Positions 8,039 to 16,273 are shown, counted from the stretch's first letter. The stretch is DNA of 32,926 bases from CABYIR01 sp038103905 (GCA_038103905.1 JAYNZW010000013.1:1-32926); one strand, 5' to 3'. A program made the numbers and translations. Notes: generated by a model not told the origin, from the sequence alone.

Positions 8039-8855
8039 CATACTTAAAAATGAAATTAATTTCATTATTGTCGGCAAGCCAAACTCTGGAAAATCTACAC
8101 TTTTTAATAATCTTTTAAAGAAAGATATCTCTCCTACAGGAGATGAATATGGTCTCACCAAGACCTTATTTACAGATACTTTTGAATTTCAAAATATCAA
8201 ATTTATTATTCATGATACTCCAGGACTTAGAAGAAAAAATAAAATTTACGATAAAAATGAGACATCAAGAAATCAAAAAGTTTTAAAGTTAATCAGCAAA
8301 ATCGACGTAGCTTTATTATTAATTGATGCAACTGAAAATTTTACAAAACAAGATTTTAGAATAGCTGATTTAGCAATAGATCGAAAAAAGATACTTTTTA
8401 TAATATTAAATAAATTTGATCTAATTGAAGATAAAAAAGAATTTAAAGATGATCTAGAGCATTTTCTAGAGTCTAATTATAGTCAACATAAAGAAATAAA
8501 TATTGATTATATTTCAGCTTTATCAAATAAAAATATAGATACTGTTTTAAACAAAATTTCTAATAAATATTCTCTTTTAAAAAAAAGAATTGATAAAAAT
8601 AAACTTAATAATTTTCTTAAAGAACTTCAAAGCAATAATAAATTACCTAGAGTAAAGAGCATTGAAATTAAACCAAAGTATATGGTTCAAACTGATAATC
8701 AGTTATTATCATTTAAAGTATTCATCAATTCAAAAAAGAAAGCTCCTAAGATTTTCACACGTTATTTTGAAAATCAGTTTAGGAAAAAATTTTCATTATA
8801 TGGTGTGCCAATTGATCTTTCGTTTATAAGTTCATCAAACCCGTATAGCTCCTAA
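8007..8855 (+). CDS. der: Der (EngA)-type ribosome-assembly GTPase with only one G domain
   Basis: Der is a cytoplasmic GTPase needed for 50S ribosome assembly and normally has two tandem G domains plus a KH-like domain (about 440-490 residues). This protein has 282. Its single G domain shows P-loop GKPNSGKST (23-31), a conserved switch-I Thr51, DTPG (70-73), NKFD (135-138) and SAL (170-172). The switch-II text DTPGLRRKNK matches the second G domain of Der (DTAGIRRKGK-like), not the first. The C-terminal part (about 200-282, with KIFTRYFENQFRKKF and SSNPY) matches the Der KH-like domain. The position directly after bamB is the usual der locus. The first G domain is absent: the DNA upstream is intact bamB in another frame, so a simple frameshift does not explain it. 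The only ATG start lies inside bamB and no strong binding site is visible. Der is preferred over Era because of the RRK motif and the C-terminus. Confidence 0.85.
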   Translation: MKKQTFIDSDDILKNEINFIIVGKPNSGKSTLFNNLLKKDISPTGDEYGLTKTLFTDTFEFQNIKFIIHDTPGLRRKNKIYDKNETSRNQKVLKLISKIDVALLLIDATENFTKQDFRIADLAIDRKKILFIILNKFDLIEDKKEFKDDLEHFLESNYSQHKEINIDYISALSNKNIDTVLNKISNKYSLLKKRIDKNKLNNFLKELQSNNKLPRVKSIEIKPKYMVQTDNQLLSFKVFINSKKKAPKIFTRYFENQFRKKFSLYGVPIDLSFISSSNPYSS

Positions 8856-9574
8856 ATTATATAGATATTTCCATTATTCTTTAATTCATTATCATACAGC
8901 TTATCAAATTCTTCAGAAAACTTACTTACCGTCATTAATTTTGATTTGTCTTCTCCTGGCATAAAAATATTTCTATAATCTGTATCTACACCTTTAGGAC
9001 ACACTATATTTGTTGATATGCTTGTATTCTTATTCTCTTCTGCAAAAGTAAGAACCACTTTGTAGAGCCCACTTATGAGAGAGTCATTACCTCCCCAAAA
9101 GGGCTTATTTTTTGATTCTAATTGAGACGAAATCATTACTATTTTCGACTCATCTGAAGTCTTTAGCAAAGGTTGAAAGGATTTTAGCAGCTTAAGATTT
9201 GATAAAAGATTAATTTCAAAAGCATCTCTAAAATCACTTTCTTTTATTGAAGTAATTGGACTTAAATTATGATTAATTCCTGCAGCAGACAAAAGTAAAT
9301 CTAATTTTCCTTCTTGGGAATATATCTGAGATGCCAACTCATCTAATAAATCAATTTTTTTTAGATCCAAGGGCACAATTGTACATTCACATTGATTTTT
9401 GATTATTTCATCATTTAGTTTTTCGAGCTCAGAGATTCTTCGACCTGAGATATATAAATGGTCAAATCTCTTAGAAAGAGTTAAGGATAAACCATAACCG
9501 ATACCTGAAGAGGCTCCAGTAACTATTCCTATTTTTCTTTTACTTTTAGGCAATGTATTTGCCTGCATCTTCAA
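8852..9574 (-). CDS. YciK-like short-chain dehydrogenase family protein lacking the Tyr/Lys catalytic pair
   Basis: This 240-residue Rossmann-fold protein has a classic SDR cofactor motif TGASSGIG (19-26), the SAAG strand end (96-99), Asn122, and a Ser-containing strand (MISS, 147-150). Where SDR enzymes have Y-x-x-x-K, an ungapped alignment from memory to the YciK type (…WGAYAASK…) places N163 and I167 (WGGNDSLI). The catalytic Tyr and Lys therefore appear to be replaced. The later CP-x-G-V-D-T motif is kept (VCPKGVDTD). It may bind nucleotide without normal SDR chemistry, or use another mechanism. In many Alphaproteobacteria an SDR of this kind follows cvpA-purF; here it follows cvpA directly with a 29-base overlap. 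Its stop codon overlaps that of the convergent der gene by 4 bases. A second Met codon two residues in (9568) is an alternative start. Confidence 0.75.
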   Translation of the reverse strand: MKMQANTLPKSKRKIGIVTGASSGIGYGLSLTLSKRFDHLYISGRRISELEKLNDEIIKNQCECTIVPLDLKKIDLLDELASQIYSQEGKLDLLLSAAGINHNLSPITSIKESDFRDAFEINLLSNLKLLKSFQPLLKTSDESKIVMISSQLESKNKPFWGGNDSLISGLYKVVLTFAEENKNTSISTNIVCPKGVDTDYRNIFMPGEDKSKLMTVSKFSEEFDKLYDNELKNNGNIYII

Positions 9575-10070
9575 TTCTTTGAGGTATCGTATTTAAAAAT
9601 TCTTCTCCATATGTGATTATTTCAATCAGAGATCCTTTTTGAGTAAATTTAGGCCAAGACGAATACGGAAAAGAAGCATTAATCGATGAGAATATAAGCA
9701 CAACAATAATATAGCCTCTTAATAAGCCGAATATAGACCCAAACATGTAATCTGCAAAACCCGATTTACTCGGTTGTATAATGCCAATTATTACCCGATT
9801 AAATGTCGAGAGTAAAATATACGAGCAAATTAAAATAGATAAAAAAATACAAATATCTGCAATGGTTGAATTTTGAATATATTCATCAACATAAGGACGC
9901 AATATATTAAAGCTTAGTTTGATGAGAACAATTATAGCAATCCATTTCCCTAAGTTAAAAATACTTTTAATAAGCCCATTCTTGAAAGCAAAAAAACATG
10001 AAATAAATAGTATGATTAATACAGTAATATCAAAAAAATTTACTAGATCTCCAAAATTAATATCAAACAT
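9546..10070 (-). CDS. cvpA: CvpA family inner-membrane protein
   Basis: This 174-residue protein has four hydrophobic segments (about residues 13-30, 35-55, 72-92 and 110-130) and the family's typical opening (…DITVLIILFISCFFAFKNGLIKSIF…). The G-x-x-x-G-x-x-R-G pattern before the last helix (FGSIFGLLRGYIIV) is also typical. CvpA is needed for colicin V production in E. coli and for envelope robustness in several bacteria; the molecular role is unclear. It starts two bases after the exporter gene and overlaps the SDR gene by 29 bases. In related genomes it is commonly followed by purF, which is missing here. Confidence 0.88.
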   Translation of the reverse strand: MFDINFGDLVNFFDITVLIILFISCFFAFKNGLIKSIFNLGKWIAIIVLIKLSFNILRPYVDEYIQNSTIADICIFLSILICSYILLSTFNRVIIGIIQPSKSGFADYMFGSIFGLLRGYIIVVLIFSSINASFPYSSWPKFTQKGSLIEIITYGEEFLNTIPQRIEDAGKYIA

Positions 10071-10072
10071 TT

Positions 10073-12475
10073 TTAAACCTTAATATATTTTAAAAGAGTG
10101 GGAAGCAAGGTCAAGCTTCCTAAAAGAGCAATGAACATTGCCATTGCTGTAAATATTCCAAAATAAATAGTTGGGTAAAAGTTTGAAAATATTAATATTG
10201 AGAATCCTGCAATTATCGTAAATGAAGTGTTTTGTATTGCTCGTCCGACAGTATTTTGACAAAGGCCAATGGTTTCCAGATGGTTATTAGTTTGACTGTA
10301 ATACTCTTTGTAGCGATAAACATAGTGAATACAATTATCAACAGCTATACCGATTGTAATCGATGCAATAGTAATAGTCATAAGATCTAAAGGAATTTTA
10401 AGCAGACCCATCGTTCCTAAAATTGTGAAGCATGCAACAATATTGGGTATAATAGTAACCAAAGCAATTTGAAGAGATCTAAACAAGACCGATAACATAA
10501 AAAATATACCAATCATTACAATTAATAAAGACTTTATTTGTGAGTCAAATAAACTTTGAAGCATATTGTTATATAGGATTAAGATACCAGAGATAGATAC
10601 ATGGTATGCATCAGACTTAAAATTTTTATTGATATGTGTAGTTAAGCTATTGATAAATTTATTACGTCTTAATTCCTCATGTGTATCAATTATTCTCATT
10701 GAAATACGCGCTTGGTTTTTTTCAATAGATAGGTAGGGACTAAGAATTTGCTTTTTTAAATCTGAGGGTAACTTTTTGTATAGTATTCCAAGCTCAAGAG
10801 AGTCAAACTCATTATTATCGTTCAATTGTTCGGCTGTTCGGACAAGTGAAGCGAGAGATAATATTTTTCCTGAAAATGGATAGCTATCTAAATGATCATG
10901 TATATCTTTAACAATATTAATTTTTTCTTTTGTAAACCAATAATCTTCTGGGTTGTAATCAATATCAAAATCTAGAAAATCTTCATCTATTTCATCAATA
11001 TCATCATCATCTGAATTAAATTGGATTATTATGTCTAGTGGAGTTGTTCCACCAAGTTTTTGATCAATTTTCTTCATCCCTTTATAAATCTCTGTATCTT
11101 TTTTGAAATAATCAACAAAACTATTTTCAACTTTTAGTAGTTGAGATCCATATATCCCCCCAATAAGCATCAATGTGAATGAGACGATAACAAATAGTTG
11201 ATTATTTGATGCAAGTCTGAGCAAAATATTATCTTTATTACCACTTGCCAAATTTATGTTATTTTTCAAATTGAAAAAGCTTAATGCAATAGGAAGATAA
11301 ATAAAGCTTGTGCCTAGTGTAATCGTTAACCCTAAGCACATCATAAGACCAAAATCCATTACTGGTTTAATTCCACTTGAATATAATGTACCAAATGCAA
11401 ATATGGTCGTCAGAGCTGTGAACAAGCAAGGGTAAATCATTTTTAGGAAACAATTCTTTATTAGGTCCAATCTTTCTAAGTTTTTATTATCATCAATTAT
11501 TTGTCTGTATCTTACGATAATGTGTACAGTCATTGATAAAGATAGAATTAGCATCAGTGATATGAAATTTGATGAAATGACAGTTATTTTCCAATTTAAG
11601 AATGATACAACTCCTACCATCAGTATTAATGAAAATATGCAATTAGAAAGTGCAATTGCAATCCAAATTGAGCTCCTAAAGATTAGATAAAGTACTATTA
11701 AAATGAAGATTAATACTCCAAAGCCAAAAACTATCATATCGTTTTTAACAAATGTAATCGTATCATCTGCTATCATAGGTATGCCACCAAGATGCATCTC
11801 AATACCTTGATTAGAAAATTCTTTAATTAGATTTCTTATTTCAAATATATTTTGACTTCTTTTTTTATCATTCGTCTTTTTTATATTTTCATACTCTTGA
11901 TTAATAATCTCTCTTTTATCATTTGATAACTTCTCAGACCTTAACTTTATTAATTCATTAAGACGTTCATTTTCTCTCAGATTAATTAAGATAGCGGATG
12001 TGCTCCCATCTTCACTTATTACAAGCTCTTTAAATATTGGACTTTTCTTTAATTCTTCCTCTGCGTCAATTATATTTATTCCAGTATCTTTTATTGTTTT
12101 AATTTCGTTTGCAAGGTCAGACAAAGATTGATTGTTTACAGTTAATAGGGGTGCATCAAGAATACTCTGGGTGGATACTACCCATTCAAATTGCTTTATT
12201 TTTTGATCTAGTGTTTTAATAAATTCAATATTTTTTGTTGTAATAATTCCATCGGCATCACTTAGAGTAATTATTAAAAATTCATTTGAAGAATACGTAT
12301 CAGATACCTCTCTAGTGGCAATCAAATCCTTATCATTCTCAAGAATAAGTGTATCTGATGAGGCATCAAGTTTCAGATTTAATGATTGATATCCAAAGAA
12401 CAATAATAAGAATATTAAAAATATAAGAAAAAGATTCCTTTTTTTGCCAAGAATCGTATCTAAGAATAATGACAT
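10073..12475 (-). CDS. RND superfamily (MMPL/SSD-type) exporter
   Basis: This 800-residue protein has the duplicated RND layout: one N-terminal helix (13-33), a large periplasmic loop (about 34-238), five helices (about 245-405), then a second helix (426-447), a second periplasmic loop (about 448-640) and five more helices (645-797). The motif GIAVDNCIHYVYRYKE near 709-724 and its counterpart around SMTVHIIVRYRQI (314-326) are the paired fourth-helix motifs of COG1033-type predicted exporters. The second periplasmic loop carries a dense acidic tract (about residues 488-510). Likely cargoes for this branch are lipids or hydrophobic molecules, but the substrate is not readable. Its ATG directly follows the alr stop codon with no spacer. 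Confidence 0.85.
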   Translation of the reverse strand: MSLFLDTILGKKRNLFLIFLIFLLLFFGYQSLNLKLDASSDTLILENDKDLIATREVSDTYSSNEFLIITLSDADGIITTKNIEFIKTLDQKIKQFEWVVSTQSILDAPLLTVNNQSLSDLANEIKTIKDTGINIIDAEEELKKSPIFKELVISEDGSTSAILINLRENERLNELIKLRSEKLSNDKREIINQEYENIKKTNDKKRSQNIFEIRNLIKEFSNQGIEMHLGGIPMIADDTITFVKNDMIVFGFGVLIFILIVLYLIFRSSIWIAIALSNCIFSLILMVGVVSFLNWKITVISSNFISLMLILSLSMTVHIIVRYRQIIDDNKNLERLDLIKNCFLKMIYPCLFTALTTIFAFGTLYSSGIKPVMDFGLMMCLGLTITLGTSFIYLPIALSFFNLKNNINLASGNKDNILLRLASNNQLFVIVSFTLMLIGGIYGSQLLKVENSFVDYFKKDTEIYKGMKKIDQKLGGTTPLDIIIQFNSDDDDIDEIDEDFLDFDIDYNPEDYWFTKEKINIVKDIHDHLDSYPFSGKILSLASLVRTAEQLNDNNEFDSLELGILYKKLPSDLKKQILSPYLSIEKNQARISMRIIDTHEELRRNKFINSLTTHINKNFKSDAYHVSISGILILYNNMLQSLFDSQIKSLLIVMIGIFFMLSVLFRSLQIALVTIIPNIVACFTILGTMGLLKIPLDLMTITIASITIGIAVDNCIHYVYRYKEYYSQTNNHLETIGLCQNTVGRAIQNTSFTIIAGFSILIFSNFYPTIYFGIFTAMAMFIALLGSLTLLPTLLKYIKV

Positions 12476-13585
12476 TTAAGCAATATATCGTCTTTGATAT
12501 CGCTTGCCTAGGCTAGTTAATATTTCGTAAGAAATTGTTGAGATTATTTTTGATAGATGATTAACATTATTTTTGTTACCAATAACCTCAACAAGGACAT
12601 TTTTATCTAAATTTTTATTTCTCAATGAAGTTAAATCAATTGTAGTAAGATCCATTGAAATTCTTCCAATAATTGGTACTTTTTTTCCTAGCAAATAAAA
12701 ACTACCCCTATTTGAAAAGGACCGGAAAAATCCATCGGCATAACCGATTGGGAGCGTACCAATTAACATCTTATTTTTTGCCTTAAAAGTTCCTCCATAT
12801 CCAACAGTATCGTCCTTATATATTATTCTTTTTTGTATGATTTTCGATTTCAATGAAATTACATTTTTATAAATAGGTGAATTTTGATTTTTCTGACAAT
12901 GCCCTCCATAAAGAGAAATTCCAGGTCTCACAAGATCAAAATCGTAATTTCGACCAAGCAAAATACCAGCTGAGTTTGATAAACTTTTTATTGTATCGGG
13001 AAAATGCTCACATATTTTTTTAAATAATTTTAATTGTGCAAGATTTTTTTTGTTTCTTGGTTCGTCAGCACATGCTAGATGACTCATAATCATTTTCAAA
13101 TTTGAGTGCTTGATAAGTATCTCTTTTTTTTTCAAAAGATCTTCTGTTTCAGTTCTATCGAGTCCAAGTCTAGACATGCCTGTATCAAAATGAATGGAAA
13201 TATTCATTCTTTTTGATTTTTTAGAATATTTCTCAATATCTTTTAATTGCTGTAAAGAATTAATGATCGGTATAATATTATACTTGTCATAATCTTTTAC
13301 TCTTTCACTATGAAATCCATTTAAAACTTGAATTTCAATTTGTTTAAATTTTCTTCTTAATAAAATTGCTTCATCTAATGTAGCGACAAAAAAAACATTG
13401 CATTTTTCTTTGATTAGAGATTTTACTACTTCATGTGCTCCTAAGCCATATCCATCAGCTTTTACAGTTGCCGCTACTGCTGTTTTCTTAGAAACTTTTT
13501 TTTTAATTTTTGAGTAATTAAATCTTAAGTTTTTTAGATTTATTTCAAGAATAACATGAGGACTTAATTTTTTTGATTCACCCAT
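12476..13585 (-). CDS. alr: alanine racemase
   Basis: Alr is a PLP enzyme converting L-alanine to D-alanine for peptidoglycan. The 369-residue protein has the PLP lysine motif VKADGYGLG (Lys42), the catalytic tyrosine in VGYGGTF (Tyr263) and the substrate-loop Met in GRISMDLTT (Met311). The barrel (about 1-240) and C-terminal beta domain (about 245-369) are both complete. It lies 16 bases downstream of dnaB in the same direction, the order seen in many Alphaproteobacteria, and its TAA abuts the exporter's ATG. No second alr or dadX is seen here. Confidence 0.96.
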   Translation of the reverse strand: MGESKKLSPHVILEINLKNLRFNYSKIKKKVSKKTAVAATVKADGYGLGAHEVVKSLIKEKCNVFFVATLDEAILLRRKFKQIEIQVLNGFHSERVKDYDKYNIIPIINSLQQLKDIEKYSKKSKRMNISIHFDTGMSRLGLDRTETEDLLKKKEILIKHSNLKMIMSHLACADEPRNKKNLAQLKLFKKICEHFPDTIKSLSNSAGILLGRNYDFDLVRPGISLYGGHCQKNQNSPIYKNVISLKSKIIQKRIIYKDDTVGYGGTFKAKNKMLIGTLPIGYADGFFRSFSNRGSFYLLGKKVPIIGRISMDLTTIDLTSLRNKNLDKNVLVEVIGNKNNVNHLSKIISTISYEILTSLGKRYQRRYIA

Positions 13586-13601
13586 TTATTTATTTGTAGA
13601 A

Positions 13602-15059
13602 TTAATCGTAGTCTTTAATTTGTTCGTTGCTAATATAGTTACCAAAACGAGTAAATTTACTTTCAAAACTTAGCCTTATGTTTCCTGTTGGTCCATGCCT
13701 TTGTTTACTTATGAGAAGCTCAGCTTGCCCATGAACCTCATCCATTTTTTGTTGCCAATCAATGTAGTCAGCTGTGCCGGGTGCAGGAGCTGTTTTCTCA
13801 AGATAATATTCTTCTCTAAAAATAAACATAACAACGTCAGAATCTTGTTCAATTGATCCAGACTCTCTTAGATCAGATAATTGTGGCTTTTTATCGTCAC
13901 GTTGTTCGACTTGTCTTGATAATTGGGATAGTGCAAGTATTGGAATATTCATCTCTTTTGCAAGAGCCTTTAAACCCTGAGTTATTTCTGACACTTCTTG
14001 AACACGACCATCATTACGCAATCCTTTTGCAGGCCTGAGCAGCTGCAGGTAATCGATAATAATTATACCGAGTCCATGCTTTCGTTTAATTCTTCGAGCT
14101 CTGGAAGCAAGTGTAGCCATATTGATAGCTGGTGTATCATCAATGAATAGTGGTATTTCAAGAATTGATTTAGATACATTTACTAAATTATCTAAATCAG
14201 ATTCTGATAAATTACCTCTTCTTATATCATTTGAACTTATTTTTGCTTGTTCAGATAAAATCCTTGTTGCTAATTGTTCAGCAGACATTTCTAATGAAAA
14301 AAATGCAACATTAGACTCTGTATCACCATCATCATGTGCTCTTTTAGCAATATTAAAGGCAATGTTGGTTGCTAATGATGTTTTTCCCATAGATGGTCTT
14401 CCAGCAAGAATAAGTAAGTCAGAATTGTGAAGTCCACCAAGTTTTTGATCAAGGTCTCTAAAATTAGTTTCGATGCCAACAACATTTGAGTCTTTTTCAT
14501 AAGCTTTCTTCATTAATTCAACAGCTTCTTCCATTGAACTTTTAAAGGTTTGAACATTATGTGAGTTAGTTCCTTTTTCAGCTATCTGATATAAATCCCT
14601 CTCTGCGTCTTCAACTAAGTCACTTGGATTAGTGTCCATTTCACTTTCAATTGCGTTATAAGAGAGTTTACCGCCTAAGTCATACAAACTTCTTCTTACA
14701 GCAAGGTCATAGATTATTTGAGCATAGTTCTTGGCGTATTCTAAAGAAACAGCTGCGTTTGCAAGTCTTGCCAAATAAGTTGAACCTCCTATATCCTCGA
14801 GGTTTTTTTCAACTTCAAAATAACTTTTAAGTGTTATTGGTGTTGCTAATTGCCCTTTAGCGGCTATTTTATTTATAACTTCAAAGATCTTGATATGTAT
14901 GCTTTCGAAAAAATGGTTAGCATCAATAATTTCATTAATATCATAGAGAATATCATTATTAAGCAAAATAGCTCCAAGCAAGGCTTGTTCAGCCTCAAGG
15001 TTGTGAGGTAGTTCTTTTGTATTTTGTTTATTTTGATTCAATTGAATAGTTGAAGTCAT
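13602..15059 (-). CDS. dnaB: replicative DNA helicase DnaB
   Basis: DnaB is the hexameric 5'-3' helicase that opens the replication fork. The 485-residue protein has the N-terminal helical domain (about 18-120, with LPHNLEAEQALLGAIL), a linker, and the RecA-like domain. The Walker A motif AGRPSMGKTS is at residues 219-228, Walker B at IIIDYLQLL, then the SQLSRQVEQR motif and the SIEQDSDVV motif. The length is normal and no intein interrupts the P-loop. It follows rpsF-rpsR-rplI after a 150-base spacer and precedes alr. Confidence 0.97.
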   Translation of the reverse strand: MTSTIQLNQNKQNTKELPHNLEAEQALLGAILLNNDILYDINEIIDANHFFESIHIKIFEVINKIAAKGQLATPITLKSYFEVEKNLEDIGGSTYLARLANAAVSLEYAKNYAQIIYDLAVRRSLYDLGGKLSYNAIESEMDTNPSDLVEDAERDLYQIAEKGTNSHNVQTFKSSMEEAVELMKKAYEKDSNVVGIETNFRDLDQKLGGLHNSDLLILAGRPSMGKTSLATNIAFNIAKRAHDDGDTESNVAFFSLEMSAEQLATRILSEQAKISSNDIRRGNLSESDLDNLVNVSKSILEIPLFIDDTPAINMATLASRARRIKRKHGLGIIIIDYLQLLRPAKGLRNDGRVQEVSEITQGLKALAKEMNIPILALSQLSRQVEQRDDKKPQLSDLRESGSIEQDSDVVMFIFREEYYLEKTAPAPGTADYIDWQQKMDEVHGQAELLISKQRHGPTGNIRLSFESKFTRFGNYISNEQIKDYD

Positions 15060-15209
15060 ATCTTTTATTAAACTCTAACAGAGAAAAATGTAATTAAGAA
15101 ATTACAAAAAGATATTAACAGACTTTAAAAATTGTTAATATTTCTATGGGTAATAATCTGATTTACAAAAATGGTTTAAGCTATTGATTTTTGTAAAAAT
15201 ATAAAAATC
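15060..15209 (-). promoter_or_regulatory. rplI-dnaB spacer with two AT-rich hairpins
   Basis: This is the longest spacer in the minus-strand run. It holds a perfect 11-bp inverted repeat (15162-15172 with 15187-15197, TTTACAAAAAT/ATTTTTGTAAA, 14-base loop) just after rplI. A shorter 7-bp hairpin (15089-15106) is followed on the minus strand by ATTTTTC. Together they could attenuate ribosomal-protein transcription before dnaB, and a dnaB promoter may lie here too. Both stems are very AT-rich, so function is uncertain. Confidence 0.4.
15162..15197. repeat. perfect 11-bp inverted repeat downstream of rplI
   Basis: The arms are 15162-15172 and 15187-15197, separated by 14 bases. It starts 13 bases after the rplI stop. 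It could be a weak terminator, an attenuator or a protein-binding site; the low G+C of the stem argues against a strong terminator. Confidence 0.45.
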
Positions 15210-15650
15210 TTATTTTTTGGATATTAAAATTTTTAATTGAGATGCAATTTCCTCGTAAATATTGACAGTAATATTAAACTCACCTGTTGATTTAATGTCT
15301 TCAATTGAAATCATTTCAGCAGGGATTTCATGGCCAATCTTTGCAAGTTCGTCGGAAACAAGTTTTGGGTTTACTGAACCGTATAATTTTCCCTCCTCAT
15401 TGCATTCCATTGCAATTTCGAGTGAAATATTTTCCATAGATTCTTGTTTTTTAATTGCGGCAGCAACTTTTTCTTCATTTTTTTTGTTAATTTCAACAAT
15501 TCTAGAGTCTAGTGTTTTTTTATTCTGCTTGTTGGCAACAATTGCTTTCTTATTGGGAATTAAAAAGTTATTCGCATAACCATCTTTGACAGTTACTATT
15601 TCACCAGCTTTACCAATTTTATGAAGAGACTCTAAAAGAATAATTTCCAT
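15210..15650 (-). CDS. rplI: 50S ribosomal protein L9
   Basis: L9 binds 23S rRNA and bridges the ribosome surface, helping frame maintenance. The 146-residue protein has the N-terminal domain signature (MEIILLESLHKIGKAGEIVTVKDGYANNFLIP, described in part), a long basic connecting helix (about 40-75), and the C-terminal domain with GKLYGSV. The length is at the short end for Alphaproteobacteria, which often carry a longer tail. It starts two bases after rpsR on the minus strand and is part of the S6-S18-L9 operon. Confidence 0.96.
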   Translation of the reverse strand: MEIILLESLHKIGKAGEIVTVKDGYANNFLIPNKKAIVANKQNKKTLDSRIVEINKKNEEKVAAAIKKQESMENISLEIAMECNEEGKLYGSVNPKLVSDELAKIGHEIPAEMISIEDIKSTGEFNITVNIYEEIASQLKILISKK

Positions 15651-15652
15651 AT

Positions 15653-15853
15653 TTATTTTCCTACGTATGGAAGTAAGGCTAAGTATCTAGCCCTCTTAAC
15701 AGCTAGAGCAAGTTCTTTTTGTTTTTTCATAGAAATATAACTTATGCGTCTTGGCATAATTTTTCCTTTTTCAGATAGATATTTCTTAATTGGGTAAATG
15801 TTTTTGTAATCAAAGTTAAGAGGCTTTTTTCTAGATTGATCTTGCTTTTCCAT
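15653..15853 (-). CDS. rpsR: 30S ribosomal protein S18
   Basis: S18 binds with S6 in the 30S platform. The 66-residue protein contains the full core: DYKNIYPIKKYLSEKGKIMP, then RRISYIS, and the conserved end KRARYLALLPYVGK. It is somewhat shorter than the usual 75-82 residues because the basic N-terminal tail is brief. Its ATG overlaps the rpsF stop by one base (TAATG), which ensures coupled synthesis of the S6:S18 pair. Confidence 0.96.
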   Translation of the reverse strand: MEKQDQSRKKPLNFDYKNIYPIKKYLSEKGKIMPRRISYISMKKQKELALAVKRARYLALLPYVGK

Positions 15854-16179
15854 TATTCCTTTTCCTTTAACATTGCAGTTGGAGTTTCTCCAAACTCTTT
15901 TACTTTTACAGATAAATATCTAATGACATTTTCATTTAGATTAAGTTTTGAGTTTAATGTTTTAATATTTTCACCTGGAATCTCAATATTCATAAATTCA
16001 TAAAATGCTTTTTTATTATTATTTATTGGGTATGCAAGGTTTCTCAGTCCCCAACTTTCATTGTATTTAATAGAGCCATTTAACTCAGTAATAGCATCGG
16101 TATGATTCTTAAGCTCATTTTCTAAATCAGCAGTGCTTAGTTCTTGCTTTAATACAAGTACGTGTTCAAATAGTGCCAT
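15853..16179 (-). CDS. rpsF: 30S ribosomal protein S6
   Basis: S6 forms a heterodimer with S18 on the central domain of 16S rRNA. The 108-residue protein shows the family opening (YEHVLVL-like, here MALFEHVLVLKQELS), the central strand with WGLRNLAYPINNNKKAFYEF, and NLNENVIRYLSVKV near the end. Length is normal for a form without a long C-terminal tail. It is the first gene of the S6-S18-L9 run and is divergent from fabD. No clear Shine-Dalgarno precedes the ATG. Confidence 0.96.
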   Translation of the reverse strand: MALFEHVLVLKQELSTADLENELKNHTDAITELNGSIKYNESWGLRNLAYPINNNKKAFYEFMNIEIPGENIKTLNSKLNLNENVIRYLSVKVKEFGETPTAMLKEKE

Positions 16180-16273
16180 AAAATAGTCTAATTAATTTAT
16201 ATATTTATTATTAAAAGTTGCATAAATATTCTATTATTGTTGTATAAGCAAGGAATTCTTTTTTAGGAGCATC
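16180..16273. promoter_or_regulatory. divergent promoter region between rpsF and fabD
   Basis: Both flanking operons start here, so two promoters must lie in or near these 94 bases. For fabD a plausible pair is TTGCAT (16218-16223) and TATAAG (16243-16248) with a 19-base spacing and a TG just before the -10. The fabD start has a good ribosome binding site AGGAG (16265-16269), four bases before the ATG. The rpsF-side promoter is not clear in this AT-rich stretch. Confidence 0.45.

Noticed and set aside
8007..8855. Annotating the GTPase as Era, or as a frameshifted full-length Der
   Set aside because: The RRK switch-II motif, the C-terminal domain and the bamB neighbour point to Der; upstream DNA is intact bamB coding sequence, leaving no room for a frameshifted first domain.
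13853..15579. Plus-strand open frames opposite dnaB and rplI
   Set aside because: They are low-information translations of the complementary strand of confident genes, with no start context of their own.
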